From the NCBI GenBank assembly GCA_002433075.1, contig DJHM01000012.1, positions 1-61,836 of the forward strand: 61,836 bases of DNA. The letters are read 5' to 3'. Within the stretch, counting starts at the first letter, position 1, and each line of letters starts with the position of its first letter. This stretch comes from Latescibacteria bacterium UBA6620. GTDB lineage: Bacteria > Latescibacterota > UBA2968. Made by a program: the position numbers and the translations under genes. Of the stretch, positions 9,179-18,161 are shown in pieces. Below the pieces are notes generated by a model. That model was not told the origin of the DNA. It saw only the letters and a list, made by a program, of their open reading frames with translations, and did not search any database.

Positions 9179-9616
9179 ATGAAGCGGCTATTGATCCTTA
9201 CAGCGATGTTCTTCGGGTTCTTCCCCATCTACGCGGGCACCGGAATCAACCTCGGAGATCCGGGCCTTCTCAACCCGCTCAAACCCGAGTCCGTGCTCAA
9301 AGGACTCCTCAACCCGGCGAAGTTCGAGATGAACCAAACGGTCGGAATGAACGTGGGCACGGGGGGAGCCGGATTCTCTCAGTATTATCTGAACTCCATG
9401 GCTTACAAGGCCTCGGAGAAGCTCACCGTGAACGCCACTCTGGGTCTGCACAATCAGGCCTATGGAAGCGGACTCTACGGGTCTGCGACGAACGGCGCCC
9501 AGATCGTCGTGCCCAACGTCGGTGTGACCTACAAGCTCAGGCCAAACATGACCTTCCACCTCGGCTTCAGCAGCATGCCCAACCGTTACTATCGATCGAC
9601 GTGGAGCCGCTGGTAA
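9179..9616 (+). CDS. small exported protein of unknown function
   Basis: 145 residues, not recognised. A signal peptide is clear: Met-Lys-Arg, a hydrophobic core (LLILTAMFFGFFPIY) and likely cleavage at AGT around residue 20. The mature part is rich in Gly, Asn and aromatic residues, with alternating patterns such as KLTVNATLGLHNQAY and MTFHLGFSSMP that suggest beta strands of a small barrel or surface protein. It has a good promoter, a strong ribosome site and a strong terminator, so it is a monocistronic unit and possibly well expressed (inference). Confidence 0.75.
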   Translation: MKRLLILTAMFFGFFPIYAGTGINLGDPGLLNPLKPESVLKGLLNPAKFEMNQTVGMNVGTGGAGFSQYYLNSMAYKASEKLTVNATLGLHNQAYGSGLYGSATNGAQIVVPNVGVTYKLRPNMTFHLGFSSMPNRYYRSTWSRW

Positions 9617-9647
9617 CGCACGAAGGAACCCCCTACTGAAATGCAAC

Positions 9648-9684
9648 GCGCGCGAGGCATAGAGCTTCGCGCGCTGTTTTTTTT
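9648..9684 (+). terminator. rho-independent terminator
   Basis: An 11-bp stem (9648-9658 with 9664-9674, one G-U pair) with a 5-nt loop, then TG and eight T. It ends the transcript of the small exported protein. Confidence 0.9.
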
Positions 9685-9744
9685 GAGATGCGGGTTCTGC
9701 CGTCGTGGATTCCGGCTTTTTGGTTTTGACTTACCCGGTGGGGT

Positions 9745-10251
9745 GTGCCTAAGGTGAAACGCTTGCGAAGTCACTTGCGTCTATCCCACAACGGGCCCAC
9801 TTTTTTGTTACGCTACCTGCTGCCGCCGCTCATTGCCGTCGCCTGCGCATTCGCTTACTTCAATCGCCCGGTCACGCGCGTGGAGGAGCCGAAGTTCGTG
9901 CGGCAGAGCTACAAGCACATCAAGATCGAAGTGCTCAACGGGTGTGGCGTCAACGGTCTGGCTCGCACCGTCGGTACTCGGTTGCGAGAACTCGGATTTG
10001 ACGTCATGACCCTTGAAAACGCCGATAGCTTCGGCTACCCGGAATCGATTGTCATCGATCGTATCGGCAACCCCGGTGAAGCCGACCGGGTCGCAGAGGC
10101 TTTGGGTATCGCCAACCGTATCCAGCAGATCGTTCCCGATCCTTTCCGAATCGAAGGCGTCACTGTCATCGTCGGAAAAGACTATCGGCGACTCGGACTG
10201 GCAAAAACGGCCACAGCCGCGCTCAACCCTGGACTGCAAGGTTCCAGATGA
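9745..10251 (+). CDS. membrane-anchored LytR_C-domain protein
   Basis: 168 residues. One N-terminal transmembrane segment (about 23-40, LLRYLLPPLIAVACAFAYF) is followed by a LytR_cpsA_psr C-terminal-type domain (about 58-155) beginning IKIEVLNGCGVNGLA and with VIDRIGNPGEADRVAEALG. This domain occurs in envelope-biogenesis proteins, but here it lacks the catalytic LCP domain. The start is GTG 9745; GTG 9754 or TTG 9763 are possible, because a weak TTGACT/TAAGGT pair (9726-9755) would put the transcript start after 9745. It overlaps rsfS by 4 bp, so the two are translationally coupled. Confidence 0.8.
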   Translation: MPKVKRLRSHLRLSHNGPTFLLRYLLPPLIAVACAFAYFNRPVTRVEEPKFVRQSYKHIKIEVLNGCGVNGLARTVGTRLRELGFDVMTLENADSFGYPESIVIDRIGNPGEADRVAEALGIANRIQQIVPDPFRIEGVTVIVGKDYRRLGLAKTATAALNPGLQGSR

Positions 10252-10628
10252 CCGCTGACGTATCGACTGCCACGCCCCAGGAGACCATCGCGCTCTGTTC
10301 AGAGTGGTTGCTCGACCGAAAGGCTGAAGACATCGTCGTCCTCGACCTTCGGAACATCGCCGAGTTCACAGACTACTTCATGATCGCCACCGGAACGTCC
10401 GACGTTCAGGTGCGTGCGCTCGCCGACGCGGTCATCGAAGGCATGAAGGAAGCGGGACATCGGCCGCTCCACGTCGAAGGTTACAACACTCGCCGCTGGG
10501 TGCTGATCGACTTTGTCGACGTCGTTGTTCACGTTCTTCAACCCGAAGAGCGGGAATTCTACAACCTCGAGCGCCTCTGGGGCGATGCGCCCACCCGCCG
10601 CATCACCGACGAACCCCAGCCCGTCTGA
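10248..10628 (+). CDS. rsfS: ribosomal silencing factor
   Basis: A 126-residue RsfS (Iojap, DUF143) protein. It binds ribosomal protein L14 and blocks subunit joining in stationary phase. Family signatures are VVLDLRNIAEFTDYFMIATG and the STLH-like VLIDFVDVVVHVL followed by REFYNLERLWGDA. Length is typical. It overlaps the LytR_C gene by 4 bp (ATGA) and is 4 bp from mtnA. The pairing of lytR_C and rsfS is common in several phyla. Confidence 0.95.
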   Translation: MTADVSTATPQETIALCSEWLLDRKAEDIVVLDLRNIAEFTDYFMIATGTSDVQVRALADAVIEGMKEAGHRPLHVEGYNTRRWVLIDFVDVVVHVLQPEEREFYNLERLWGDAPTRRITDEPQPV

Positions 10629-10632
10629 AGTT

Positions 10633-11667
10633 ATGCCCGTTGCAACCCTCAACTGGGTCGACGACGCCCTTCGACTCATCGATCAAACCCGCCTGCCCGA
10701 AGACCTGATCTACATCAACTGTCGTGACGTCGAGACAGTGGCCGAAGCCATCAAGATGCTTCGGGTGCGCGGCGCCCCCGCGATCGGTGTCGCAGCCGCG
10801 TTCGGTGTCGTCGTCGCGGCCCAGGAGGCCGTATCCCGGGAGGATCCAGTAGGCCACATTCGGGCCGCAATCGAGACCCTCGCCGCCACACGACCCACCG
10901 CCGTCAATCTCTTCTGGGCGCTCGACCGCATGTCGGGTGTCCTCGACGACGTAGCCGACACCCCCTTGGCTCAGATCCACGACCGTCTGCTCTCCGAAGC
11001 CACGATCATATTCGACGAAGATCGGGAAACGTGCCGAGCCATCGGGCGGAACGGCGCGGCTCTGCTCGGGGGCGAATCCAAGGTCCTCACGCATTGCAAC
11101 GCGGGGGGACTCGCCACCGCTGACTATGGGACCGCCCTCGCCGTGGTCTACGCCGCCGTCGAGGAGGGCAAGCGGGTTGCCGTGTATGCCGACGAAACGC
11201 GCCCCTTGCTCCAAGGGTCCAGACTCACCGCCTGGGAACTGCAGCAGAGCGGTGTCGATGTCACCGTCATCTGCGACAGCATGGCGGCCAGCGTGCTGCG
11301 GGACAAATCCATTGATTGCGTGATCGTCGGAGCCGACAGAATCGCCGCGAACGGCGACGTCGCAAACAAGATCGGTACCTATGGGGTTGCCGTGCTGGCC
11401 AGGGAACACGATGTCCCCTTCTATGTCGCCGCTCCCCTGTCAACGATCGACATGTCCCTCGAGGAGGGGGGCCTGATTCCGATCGAGGAACGCGCATCTG
11501 ACGAGGTAACCTACGGAATGGGCAAGCAGACCGCGCCCGAAGACGTCGCCGTCTACAATCCCGCCTTCGATGTGACCCCAAACAGACTTGTCGACGCGAT
11601 CATCACCGACCGGGGGGTGGCCAGGGCTCCCTACGAACCTGTGTTTCAAGAGTGGTTTTCATCATAA
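10633..11667 (+). CDS. mtnA: S-methyl-5-thioribose-1-phosphate isomerase
   Basis: A 344-residue eIF2B-like sugar-phosphate isomerase of the methionine salvage pathway, turning methylthioribose-1-P into methylthioribulose-1-P. It has RVRGAPAIGVAAAFG near 45, catalytic Cys155 in THCNAGGLAT and catalytic Asp235 in VGADRIAANGDV followed by NKIGTY. ATG 10633 is used although the frame is open from 10513, because upstream sequence lies within rsfS. No other salvage genes follow, so the pathway may be scattered, or the enzyme may act on ribose-1,5-bisphosphate-like substrates (less likely). Confidence 0.93.
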   Translation: MPVATLNWVDDALRLIDQTRLPEDLIYINCRDVETVAEAIKMLRVRGAPAIGVAAAFGVVVAAQEAVSREDPVGHIRAAIETLAATRPTAVNLFWALDRMSGVLDDVADTPLAQIHDRLLSEATIIFDEDRETCRAIGRNGAALLGGESKVLTHCNAGGLATADYGTALAVVYAAVEEGKRVAVYADETRPLLQGSRLTAWELQQSGVDVTVICDSMAASVLRDKSIDCVIVGADRIAANGDVANKIGTYGVAVLAREHDVPFYVAAPLSTIDMSLEEGGLIPIEERASDEVTYGMGKQTAPEDVAVYNPAFDVTPNRLVDAIITDRGVARAPYEPVFQEWFSS

Positions 11668-11697
11668 ATTTATTATTAACAATTCCTTACCAATGAA

Positions 11698-11735
11698 AGG
11701 CGGTCCGCCACACGGAAGGGCCACCGTTTTTGTAT
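11698..11735 (+). terminator. possible terminator after mtnA
   Basis: An imperfect GC-rich inverted repeat (GGCGGTCCGCC and CGGT...ACCG) followed by TTTTTG near 11727-11732. It lies in the 178-bp gap between mtnA and the SPOR gene. Confidence 0.4.
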
Positions 11736-11807
11736 CGGAAGCACTCCCGTCTCTGAATTCGGCCCACCGGATTCGACCTAAACCCTGAATTTTCAGCTAC
11801 ATGCTTA

Positions 11808-11836
11808 TTGACATGGATCGGCTTGGGCCTTACACT
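11808..11836 (+). promoter_or_regulatory. strong promoter of the SPOR lipoprotein gene
   Basis: A perfect TTGACA (11808-11813), a 17-bp spacer and TACACT (11831-11836). The ATG at 11846 is only 9 nt beyond the -10 box, so the mRNA should have almost no leader. Confidence 0.8.
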
Positions 11837-11845
11837 TTAGCTCCG

Positions 11846-12601
11846 ATGAGGAACCTGCTTTTCCCTGTGTTCGGTCTTCTCCTGTTCGGGGTTGCTGCGT
11901 GTGGGAGCGCGCCTGCCCAGCGGCGTCCTTCGACCGACTATGCCCGATCGAATATCGTCAGGGAAGAATTCGACCCGCTCACGCTGAAGGATGATGATTT
12001 TCTGCTTCAGCTGGTCGAGGGCCTCACCATCCCCACCATTCCCACTTCCGCCCCTCGAAGCTCCGGAACGTCCACGCGCGAATCGACGCGAGGCTACCGT
12101 ATCCAGATCGCGGCCATCATCGACCGCGTACGTGCCGAGGGTCTCAAGACACGAGCCCAGATTCAACTCAAAGAGCGCGTTTACGTGTCTTACGATGATC
12201 GTACGCGGCTCTACAAGCTGCACGTCGGGAACTGTAGAACCGCTGCCGCAGCCGAAACGTTGCGCAAGCAAACCAAACACAAGGGCTACCCGGAGGCGTT
12301 CATTGTTCGTTCGAGAATCGAAGTCGCGCCTTCGCCCTATCGCCTGCCTGTCGAAACCGGATTCCGCGTGCAGATATTCTCCGCTACAGGACGTGAATCG
12401 GCAGAACGCGCGCTCAAAGAAGCCAGGTCACGGCTCGAACGCGAGGATGTCTACATCGAGTTCGAGCCACCATACTTCAAAGTACGTGTCGGGAATTTCA
12501 AGTCGAAGTCGGGCGCCGACGACTTCCTAAAGACGGCTCGGAAGAACGGTTACGATACGCCGTTCCCCGTGAAGACCGAGATCCTTTCGAGCCCTCGGTA
12601 G
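11846..12601 (+). CDS. lipoprotein with two SPOR domains
   Basis: 251 residues. The signal peptide ends in a lipobox (GVAAC, Cys19), predicting a lipid-anchored periplasmic protein. Two SPOR repeats follow: GYRIQIAAI... with LYKLHVGNC, and GFRVQIFSAT... with YFKVRVGNF. SPOR domains bind denuded septal peptidoglycan and target proteins to division sites. The start at 11846 is preferred over ATG 11801 because the promoter lies between them. It precedes the MltD-like gene by 35 bp, which fits a joint role in peptidoglycan remodelling. Confidence 0.88.
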   Translation: MRNLLFPVFGLLLFGVAACGSAPAQRRPSTDYARSNIVREEFDPLTLKDDDFLLQLVEGLTIPTIPTSAPRSSGTSTRESTRGYRIQIAAIIDRVRAEGLKTRAQIQLKERVYVSYDDRTRLYKLHVGNCRTAAAAETLRKQTKHKGYPEAFIVRSRIEVAPSPYRLPVETGFRVQIFSATGRESAERALKEARSRLEREDVYIEFEPPYFKVRVGNFKSKSGADDFLKTARKNGYDTPFPVKTEILSSPR

Positions 12602-12636
12602 GTCTCCCCCGACGTCAAACGGTTGAGGACCGGCGA

Positions 12637-14487
12637 TTGCCTTCTGATTCAGACGCAGCCGTAGCACCACGCTGGCGATTCTTTTTGCCGATCTTATTCG
12701 CCCTGGGATTCGGGTGTGCCACCTTCGGTGGAGGACCTGACGACCTCCAGGAAGCCGAGCCCCCAGAGGCCCTCGAGGAGGTCGAGGAGACTCTCGAAGG
12801 GCCTGTCAGTCAAGTTCGCGACCGGCTCCATCAGGCGTTCTTCGAACTTAAGAATCAGAACCTCCAAGCAGCTTCCAATAGCCTGGGTCTCGCCTCGCAT
12901 ACACTGATTCTCCTGCTCGATCCTCCCGTCCCACCCTCTACCACCGAGGATTCCACCTACTCGGAACTGACTCAGGAAGAACGGGACGGCCTTCCAGGCC
13001 TCCTGCGCGCCACAATCGAGCTCTACGACGACGCCCTGCCCCGTACCGCGGGCATCCCACCGGATCATCCTGCCGCACGATTGATCGATGCCCTTCCACC
13101 TGCCGTCGAATCCAGCCTCATCGATCACCCTCGCTACAGGGACCTCGTGCTCAGAAAACTGGCTGGAACGGCCGGTGTGCCCGTCGACCTGACCGAACGG
13201 GTCAGGGAAAAGATTCGATTCTTCCAGACCGATGGTGCAAGGGTCATCCGCACGTGGTTCCAGCGATCCGGCACCTATGATCCCCTGATTCGGGATGCTC
13301 TCAGAAAAGCAAACCTGCCCGAGGATCTGATCTACCTGAGCATGATCGAGAGCGGGTTCAACCCCAAGGCCTATTCCAGAGCCCGCGCGGCCGGCCTCTG
13401 GCAGTTCGTGCGCCACACCGGACGCCTTTATGGGCTGAAAAACACAACCTGGGTCGACGAGCGTCGGGATCCAGTCAAAGCCACGCACGCAGCCATCCGC
13501 CACCTCGAACACCTCCATCGCTTGTTCGACGACTGGCGCCTCGTGATCTCGGCCTACAACTGTGGTCAGGGACGACTCGATAGAGCGATTCGACAGGATG
13601 GTTCGCGCGATTTTTGGAAGCTCGACAGCCTCCCTCGGGAAACGAGAAACCATCTACCCAAGTTCATGGCCGCCCTCTTAATCGGACGCGACCCGGAATT
13701 CTTCGGCATCCACGATCTTGTCTACGATGACCCTCTGGCGTTCGATGTCGTCAGAGTGGACGAGGCCGTGGATCTTCGAGTCGGGGCCGAGTGTGCGGGC
13801 ACGACCTACGAAGCCCTGCGGCGACTCAACCCCGAGCTCAGGCTGGGGTACTCGCCAGCCCCTGCCGCGGGCGGGCATTATGCCCTCCGTGTGCCACCCG
13901 GTGCCTCCGAGCGGTTTGTCTCACGCTACGCGCGTATCCCGGCATCGCGACGCGTGCAGCTCGTCGAGTACAAGGTGCGACCGGGTCAAACTGTTTCCCA
14001 TATCGCCCACGAGCTGGGGGTCTCCTCCCGCGCCATCCTCGAGGCGAACGGCATCCGAGACCCCCGACGACTTCGTGCGGGCAAGCGTTTGAAGATTCCC
14101 GTCCATCCCTTCATGAGCGCGGCGCTGGCGTCCTCGGCGACCGGTATCGGGGACCGCGTATCGTATCGCGTGAAGAAGGGCGATACCCTCTGGGCGATCG
14201 CCAAGCGAATGGGAGTTCGGCCTCGCCAGATCCAGGCGTGGAACCAGCTGAACGCTTCCGAACATATCCATCCGGGTGATCGTCTGACCATCTTTCCGTC
14301 AGCCCGTGCCGGAGAGCCGACGACCACGCACTACCGGGTCAGACGCGGAGACACGCTCTGGGAAATCGCACGCACATTCGGAACGAACGTTCGTGAACTG
14401 AAACGGCTGAACGGGATTCAGGACGCTGCCCGTCTCCGCCCCGGAGTGCGGCTGCGTGTAAGGCCGGTCGACGCCCACGTCGAGTGA
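12637..14487 (+). CDS. MltD-like lytic transglycosylase with three LysM domains
   Basis: 616 residues. A hydrophobic N-terminal segment (about 14-27) is an export signal; the Cys27 context GFGC is a poor lipobox. An acidic, low-complexity stretch (35-60) follows. The SLT domain holds catalytic Glu238 in MIESGF, AAGLWQF and SAYNCGQG. Three LysM repeats bind glycan at about 443-488, 508-553 and 565-608 (two carry the classical GDTLW). The enzyme cleaves peptidoglycan to 1,6-anhydro-muropeptides in the periplasm. The start is TTG 12637. It is followed by mreD, PBP2 and rodA, so degradation and synthesis of the wall are co-located. Confidence 0.92.
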   Translation: MPSDSDAAVAPRWRFFLPILFALGFGCATFGGGPDDLQEAEPPEALEEVEETLEGPVSQVRDRLHQAFFELKNQNLQAASNSLGLASHTLILLLDPPVPPSTTEDSTYSELTQEERDGLPGLLRATIELYDDALPRTAGIPPDHPAARLIDALPPAVESSLIDHPRYRDLVLRKLAGTAGVPVDLTERVREKIRFFQTDGARVIRTWFQRSGTYDPLIRDALRKANLPEDLIYLSMIESGFNPKAYSRARAAGLWQFVRHTGRLYGLKNTTWVDERRDPVKATHAAIRHLEHLHRLFDDWRLVISAYNCGQGRLDRAIRQDGSRDFWKLDSLPRETRNHLPKFMAALLIGRDPEFFGIHDLVYDDPLAFDVVRVDEAVDLRVGAECAGTTYEALRRLNPELRLGYSPAPAAGGHYALRVPPGASERFVSRYARIPASRRVQLVEYKVRPGQTVSHIAHELGVSSRAILEANGIRDPRRLRAGKRLKIPVHPFMSAALASSATGIGDRVSYRVKKGDTLWAIAKRMGVRPRQIQAWNQLNASEHIHPGDRLTIFPSARAGEPTTTHYRVRRGDTLWEIARTFGTNVRELKRLNGIQDAARLRPGVRLRVRPVDAHVE

Positions 14488-14515
14488 GGGTCGGTCGGGA
14501 GGTCGGAAGGGTTCA

Positions 14516-15022
14516 ATGACCATCGTTCGCCACGTGCTGCTGTTGATCTTCGCGCTCCTGGTGCAGACATCCTGGGCCCACACCCTGGACATCTTCGGCC
14601 TCAGACCCGACTTCACGCTCCTGCTCGTCGTCTACGTCGGGATTGTTTCGGGCCAGGTGGAAGCCACGATCCTGGGTTTCGTATCGGGCTTTCTACTCGA
14701 CGTTTACAACCCGGCTTTCATGGGAGTCAACGCACTCTCGAACGCGGTCATTGGGTTCGCAGTGGGCTACAGCCGCGAGGGCATTGTCACGGACGAACTC
14801 AGAGTCCTCGGTTTGGTCGTCTTCATCGCCGGGCTGATTCAGAATTTGATCTTTTTCGTCTTTTCATCGTTTTCGAACCTGGGTGCGATCCTGCCAGCAT
14901 TCGTTCGGACCGGTATCGGATCCGCGCTCTATTCCGCGGTCATCGGCATCCTGCTCCTGCTGGCCGCGTCGATCCGGTTTCAAGGGGGCCTTCGACTAGA
15001 TGTTCGAAGACTTCACGAGTAA
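14516..15022 (+). CDS. mreD: rod-shape-determining membrane protein
   Basis: A 168-residue integral membrane protein with about five hydrophobic segments, of MreD size. LRPDFTLLLVVYVGI and GFVSGFLLDVYNPAFMG are family-like signatures. It links the MreB/MreC complex to the elongasome in the inner membrane. MreB and MreC are not upstream; the transglycosylase takes their place, so mreBC is encoded elsewhere or lost. The gene overlaps the PBP2 gene by 23 bp. Confidence 0.9.
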   Translation: MTIVRHVLLLIFALLVQTSWAHTLDIFGLRPDFTLLLVVYVGIVSGQVEATILGFVSGFLLDVYNPAFMGVNALSNAVIGFAVGYSREGIVTDELRVLGLVVFIAGLIQNLIFFVFSSFSNLGAILPAFVRTGIGSALYSAVIGILLLLAASIRFQGGLRLDVRRLHE

Positions 15023-16868
15023 CGGCACCAGGGAGCGGCGGGCGAAATGCCTGCTGGCCTTCGTGTTTGCCATGTTCGGAGTCCTCGGTATCAGGCTCTA
15101 TTCCCTTCAGATCGGGGATTGGGAGCGATATCGAATCCAGTCCGAGAAGAACACCATGCAGCCCGTTCCGCTGGAGGCGAGCCGAGGTCTCATTCGCGAC
15201 CGGAACGGCCGGATTCTCGTCGAAAATCGTCCCTCCTACACAATCTCGGTTGTCCCGCCCCGATTCCTGCAGGGTCTTCAAGCCGACGCTCGTGCCCTGG
15301 GTATCCACCGCCTGAGTCGTCTCGTAAATCTGCCTGAAGCCCTCGTCGAGCGTCGACTGTCAAAACGCAAGCGCCACTATTACGAACCGGTCAAGCTCAA
15401 GCGGGACGTCCGGTTCGGGACCGTCTCCGTCGTCGAAGAAGAGCGATACGATCTTACCGGTGTGGAGGTGCAGGTCGAAGCACGGCGAGGCTACCCGGAC
15501 CTCGGGCTCGGGGGCACGATCGCCCCCCACCTGCTCGGCTATGTCGGATTGATCGATCCTGATGAGTATCCTCACGTGAGCGCTAAAGGCTACGCCTACG
15601 ACGACCAGATCGGAAAGCGGGGAATCGAAAAGCTCTGCGAGCCCCTCCTCAGGGGGCGTGACGGACTCAAATACATCGAGGTCAACGCCCACGGTCGGGA
15701 GGTCGGTAGCTTCCCCGACAAGACGCAGCCCCCCATACCGGGCCACGACATCCTTCTCACCCTCGATACCCGGCTCCAGATGGAAGCCGAATCCACCTTC
15801 GCAGACTCCCTGTCCGGATCCTTGATCGCGCTCGATCCCTGGACGGGTGAAGTTCTGGCTATGGCCAGCAAGCCCGATTTCCACCCTCGCGCCATTCGCG
15901 ATGAACGGGCCTGGGAGACGCTCACCAAAGACGACCTCAAGCCCCTGCTCAACCGCTCAATTCAGGGCCTTTACGCACCAGCATCCGTGCTTAAAATGGT
16001 CATTTCCATCGCCGCGTTGGAGATGGGCATCCTGCGCCCCGACGAAGTCCGCTTTCCCCCGTGCGAAGGAGCCCTCGAGTTCGGAGATCGTGTGTTCCAC
16101 TGTCACGTCCTCGAGGGATGCGGCGAACTTACCGTTAGAGGGGCGCTCATCCGCTCGTGTGATGTTTTCTTCTATCATCTCGGTCGTGAAGTCGGAATCG
16201 CCAACTGGAACCGCTACGCTCGTCAGTTCGGGTTCGGAAGCCCGACATACATCGACATCGCGCGCGGAGGAGACGGCGAGTCCAGGGGGCTTCTGCCCGA
16301 TCGAGCCTACTACGAACAACATCGCGGCAAGTGGTTCGAAGGCAACATGTTGAACCTCGCCATCGGGCAGGGTGAAACCCTCGCCACCCCTGTTCAGGTG
16401 GCGCGCTACAACGCCGCGCTGGCCACAGGCGTGCTCGCAACGCCTCACCTGCTCCGCCACACCGATTCGTCCGAGCGTTCGCTGGCTCCCTTAGAAGTCT
16501 CTCCAGAGACCCTCGAACACATTCGGGAAGTGATGGTCGACGTAGTTTCCAGTCCAATCGGAACCGGTAGACGGGCACGGGTTAAGAACGTCAGCGTGGC
16601 TGGGAAAACGGGCACGGCCGAGAATTCTCACGGGGAAGATCACGCGTGGTTCGTGGCCTTTGCCCCGGCCGAACAGCCCGAGATCGCGGTCACGATTCTA
16701 GTAGAAAACGGGGGCCAGGGGGGCGCGGTTGCCGGGCCTATGGCACAACGGGTTCTGGAGGCCTACTTCGAGATCAAGAAAGAGGAAGAGTCCAGGAGGT
16801 TGAAGGTCGCCGCCCTACCCTCGACTGCGCCTGTCGCGGGCACCCCGCCGGGAGGGCGCGCGCAATGA
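15000..16868 (+). CDS. mrdA: penicillin-binding protein 2 (elongasome transpeptidase)
   Basis: A 622-residue class B PBP. It has a short cytoplasmic tail, one membrane anchor (about 16-35), a pedestal with RGLIRDRNGRILVENRPSY, and the transpeptidase domain. The active-site triad is complete: S329VLK332, S386CD388 and K536TG538. It crosslinks side-wall peptidoglycan with RodA. The order mreD-mrdA-rodA with overlaps (23 bp and 4 bp) is the classic elongasome arrangement. Confidence 0.95.
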   Translation: MFEDFTSNGTRERRAKCLLAFVFAMFGVLGIRLYSLQIGDWERYRIQSEKNTMQPVPLEASRGLIRDRNGRILVENRPSYTISVVPPRFLQGLQADARALGIHRLSRLVNLPEALVERRLSKRKRHYYEPVKLKRDVRFGTVSVVEEERYDLTGVEVQVEARRGYPDLGLGGTIAPHLLGYVGLIDPDEYPHVSAKGYAYDDQIGKRGIEKLCEPLLRGRDGLKYIEVNAHGREVGSFPDKTQPPIPGHDILLTLDTRLQMEAESTFADSLSGSLIALDPWTGEVLAMASKPDFHPRAIRDERAWETLTKDDLKPLLNRSIQGLYAPASVLKMVISIAALEMGILRPDEVRFPPCEGALEFGDRVFHCHVLEGCGELTVRGALIRSCDVFFYHLGREVGIANWNRYARQFGFGSPTYIDIARGGDGESRGLLPDRAYYEQHRGKWFEGNMLNLAIGQGETLATPVQVARYNAALATGVLATPHLLRHTDSSERSLAPLEVSPETLEHIREVMVDVVSSPIGTGRRARVKNVSVAGKTGTAENSHGEDHAWFVAFAPAEQPEIAVTILVENGGQGGAVAGPMAQRVLEAYFEIKKEEESRRLKVAALPSTAPVAGTPPGGRAQ

Positions 16869-18085
16869 GTGTCGCCAGGTTCATCCAGCGAGATCTCGAC
16901 CTCGGTCTGATCACCACGGTCCTGGCCACGACCGTCATCGGCATCACCATGATCTACAGTGCGACCTTCGACTGGGATCTCGGAACGGCGGGGACAACTT
17001 ACCAGAAGCAGATCCTGTGGGCCTTCATCGCCCTGGCCGGCATGGCGCTCACCGTCGTCATTCCGCCGAAGCTCTACTACGCTTTCGCCTACATCATCTA
17101 TGGCGTGGCCATTCTCCTGCTGTTGCTCGTTCTCGAAGTGGGCGACCGGCGGTGGTTCAACTTCGGGGCCATTCACGTGCAGCCGTCAGAATTGGCGAAG
17201 ATCGCGACCGTCCTGGCCATCGCCCGCTATCTTTCTTCGAGCAATCTCGACATCGAGCGCCTCAAAACGTTTATCCCGCCGGCCCTTCTCGTTCTCCTCC
17301 CGGCGGCCCTCGTCTACAAGCAACCTGACCTCGGCACCGCCCTCGTCTTCGGCGCGGTCCTGTTTCCCATGCTCTACTGGGCCGGCCTCAAGCCGGTCAA
17401 CATATTCTTCATCATCTCTCCCGGTCTCAGCCTTGTCTGTGCGTTCCACCATTGGTCGCTCGGCCTGCTCTACCTGACGATGATCGCGGTCGTGTTTCAC
17501 GTCCGTCCCAGATTGTCCACCATGGCGGTGCTCGGCGCCGTGAATCTTGCTGTCGCCATCGGGGCGCCCTACATCTGGGACAACAAACTCCACGATTACC
17601 AGAAGGACCGCATCCTCACCTTTCTCAACCCCGACACCGATCGCCTGGGCGGCGGATATCAGGTCATCCAGTCCAAAGTGGCCATCGGCTCGGGCGGGTT
17701 GAAGGGCAAGGGTTACCTGCAGGGCACCCAAACCAAGCTCGCTTTCTTGCCAGAGCAGCACACCGATTTCGTCTTCTCCGTCGTCGGCGAGGAATTCGGT
17801 TTCGCCGGCGCAATCACCATCCTCATGCTGTTTCTCTTTATCGTCTGGCGAGCCCTCACAATCGCCACTGCCGTCAAGAGTCGATTCTCCAGTCTGGTCG
17901 CGATCGGCCTCACGGCCATCCTCGTCTTCCACATTTTCGTCAACATCGGAATGACCATCGGCGTGATGCCCGTAACCGGCTTGCCCCTTCCTTTCCTGAG
18001 CTACGGCGGCTCCCCGCTCGTGATGAGCATGGTGCTTGTCGGATTTCTATTGAACGTTCACGGGCGACGTCACGAGTATTACTAG
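16865..18085 (+). CDS. rodA: SEDS peptidoglycan glycosyltransferase RodA
   Basis: A 406-residue SEDS-family polymerase with about ten membrane segments. Signatures include FGAIHVQPSELAKI, KQPDLGTALVF, the LAFLPEQHTDFVFSVVGEEFGF loop and GLPLPFLSYGGSPL. It polymerises lipid II with PBP2. ATG 16865 gives an ATGA overlap with the PBP2 stop and a normal length; the longer open frame lies inside the PBP2 gene. It is the last gene of the operon, ending at a strong terminator. Confidence 0.95.
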   Translation: MSVARFIQRDLDLGLITTVLATTVIGITMIYSATFDWDLGTAGTTYQKQILWAFIALAGMALTVVIPPKLYYAFAYIIYGVAILLLLLVLEVGDRRWFNFGAIHVQPSELAKIATVLAIARYLSSSNLDIERLKTFIPPALLVLLPAALVYKQPDLGTALVFGAVLFPMLYWAGLKPVNIFFIISPGLSLVCAFHHWSLGLLYLTMIAVVFHVRPRLSTMAVLGAVNLAVAIGAPYIWDNKLHDYQKDRILTFLNPDTDRLGGGYQVIQSKVAIGSGGLKGKGYLQGTQTKLAFLPEQHTDFVFSVVGEEFGFAGAITILMLFLFIVWRALTIATAVKSRFSSLVAIGLTAILVFHIFVNIGMTIGVMPVTGLPLPFLSYGGSPLVMSMVLVGFLLNVHGRRHEYY

Positions 18086-18102
18086 CCAGGCACCCAAAAC
18101 AC

Positions 18103-18147
18103 GAAAGCGGCCTGTGAGGAGGTTCCCTCGCAGGCCGCTTTCTTTTT
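18103..18147 (+). terminator. bidirectional terminator between rodA and dnaE
   Basis: A long stem GAAAGCGGCCTG... (18103-18120) pairs with ...CAGGCCGCTTTC (about 18126-18142) and is followed by TTTTTATTT. The A-rich left flank is weak for the minus strand, but the element sits between convergent genes. Confidence 0.85.
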
Positions 18148-18161
18148 ATTTCCAGTAAGGA

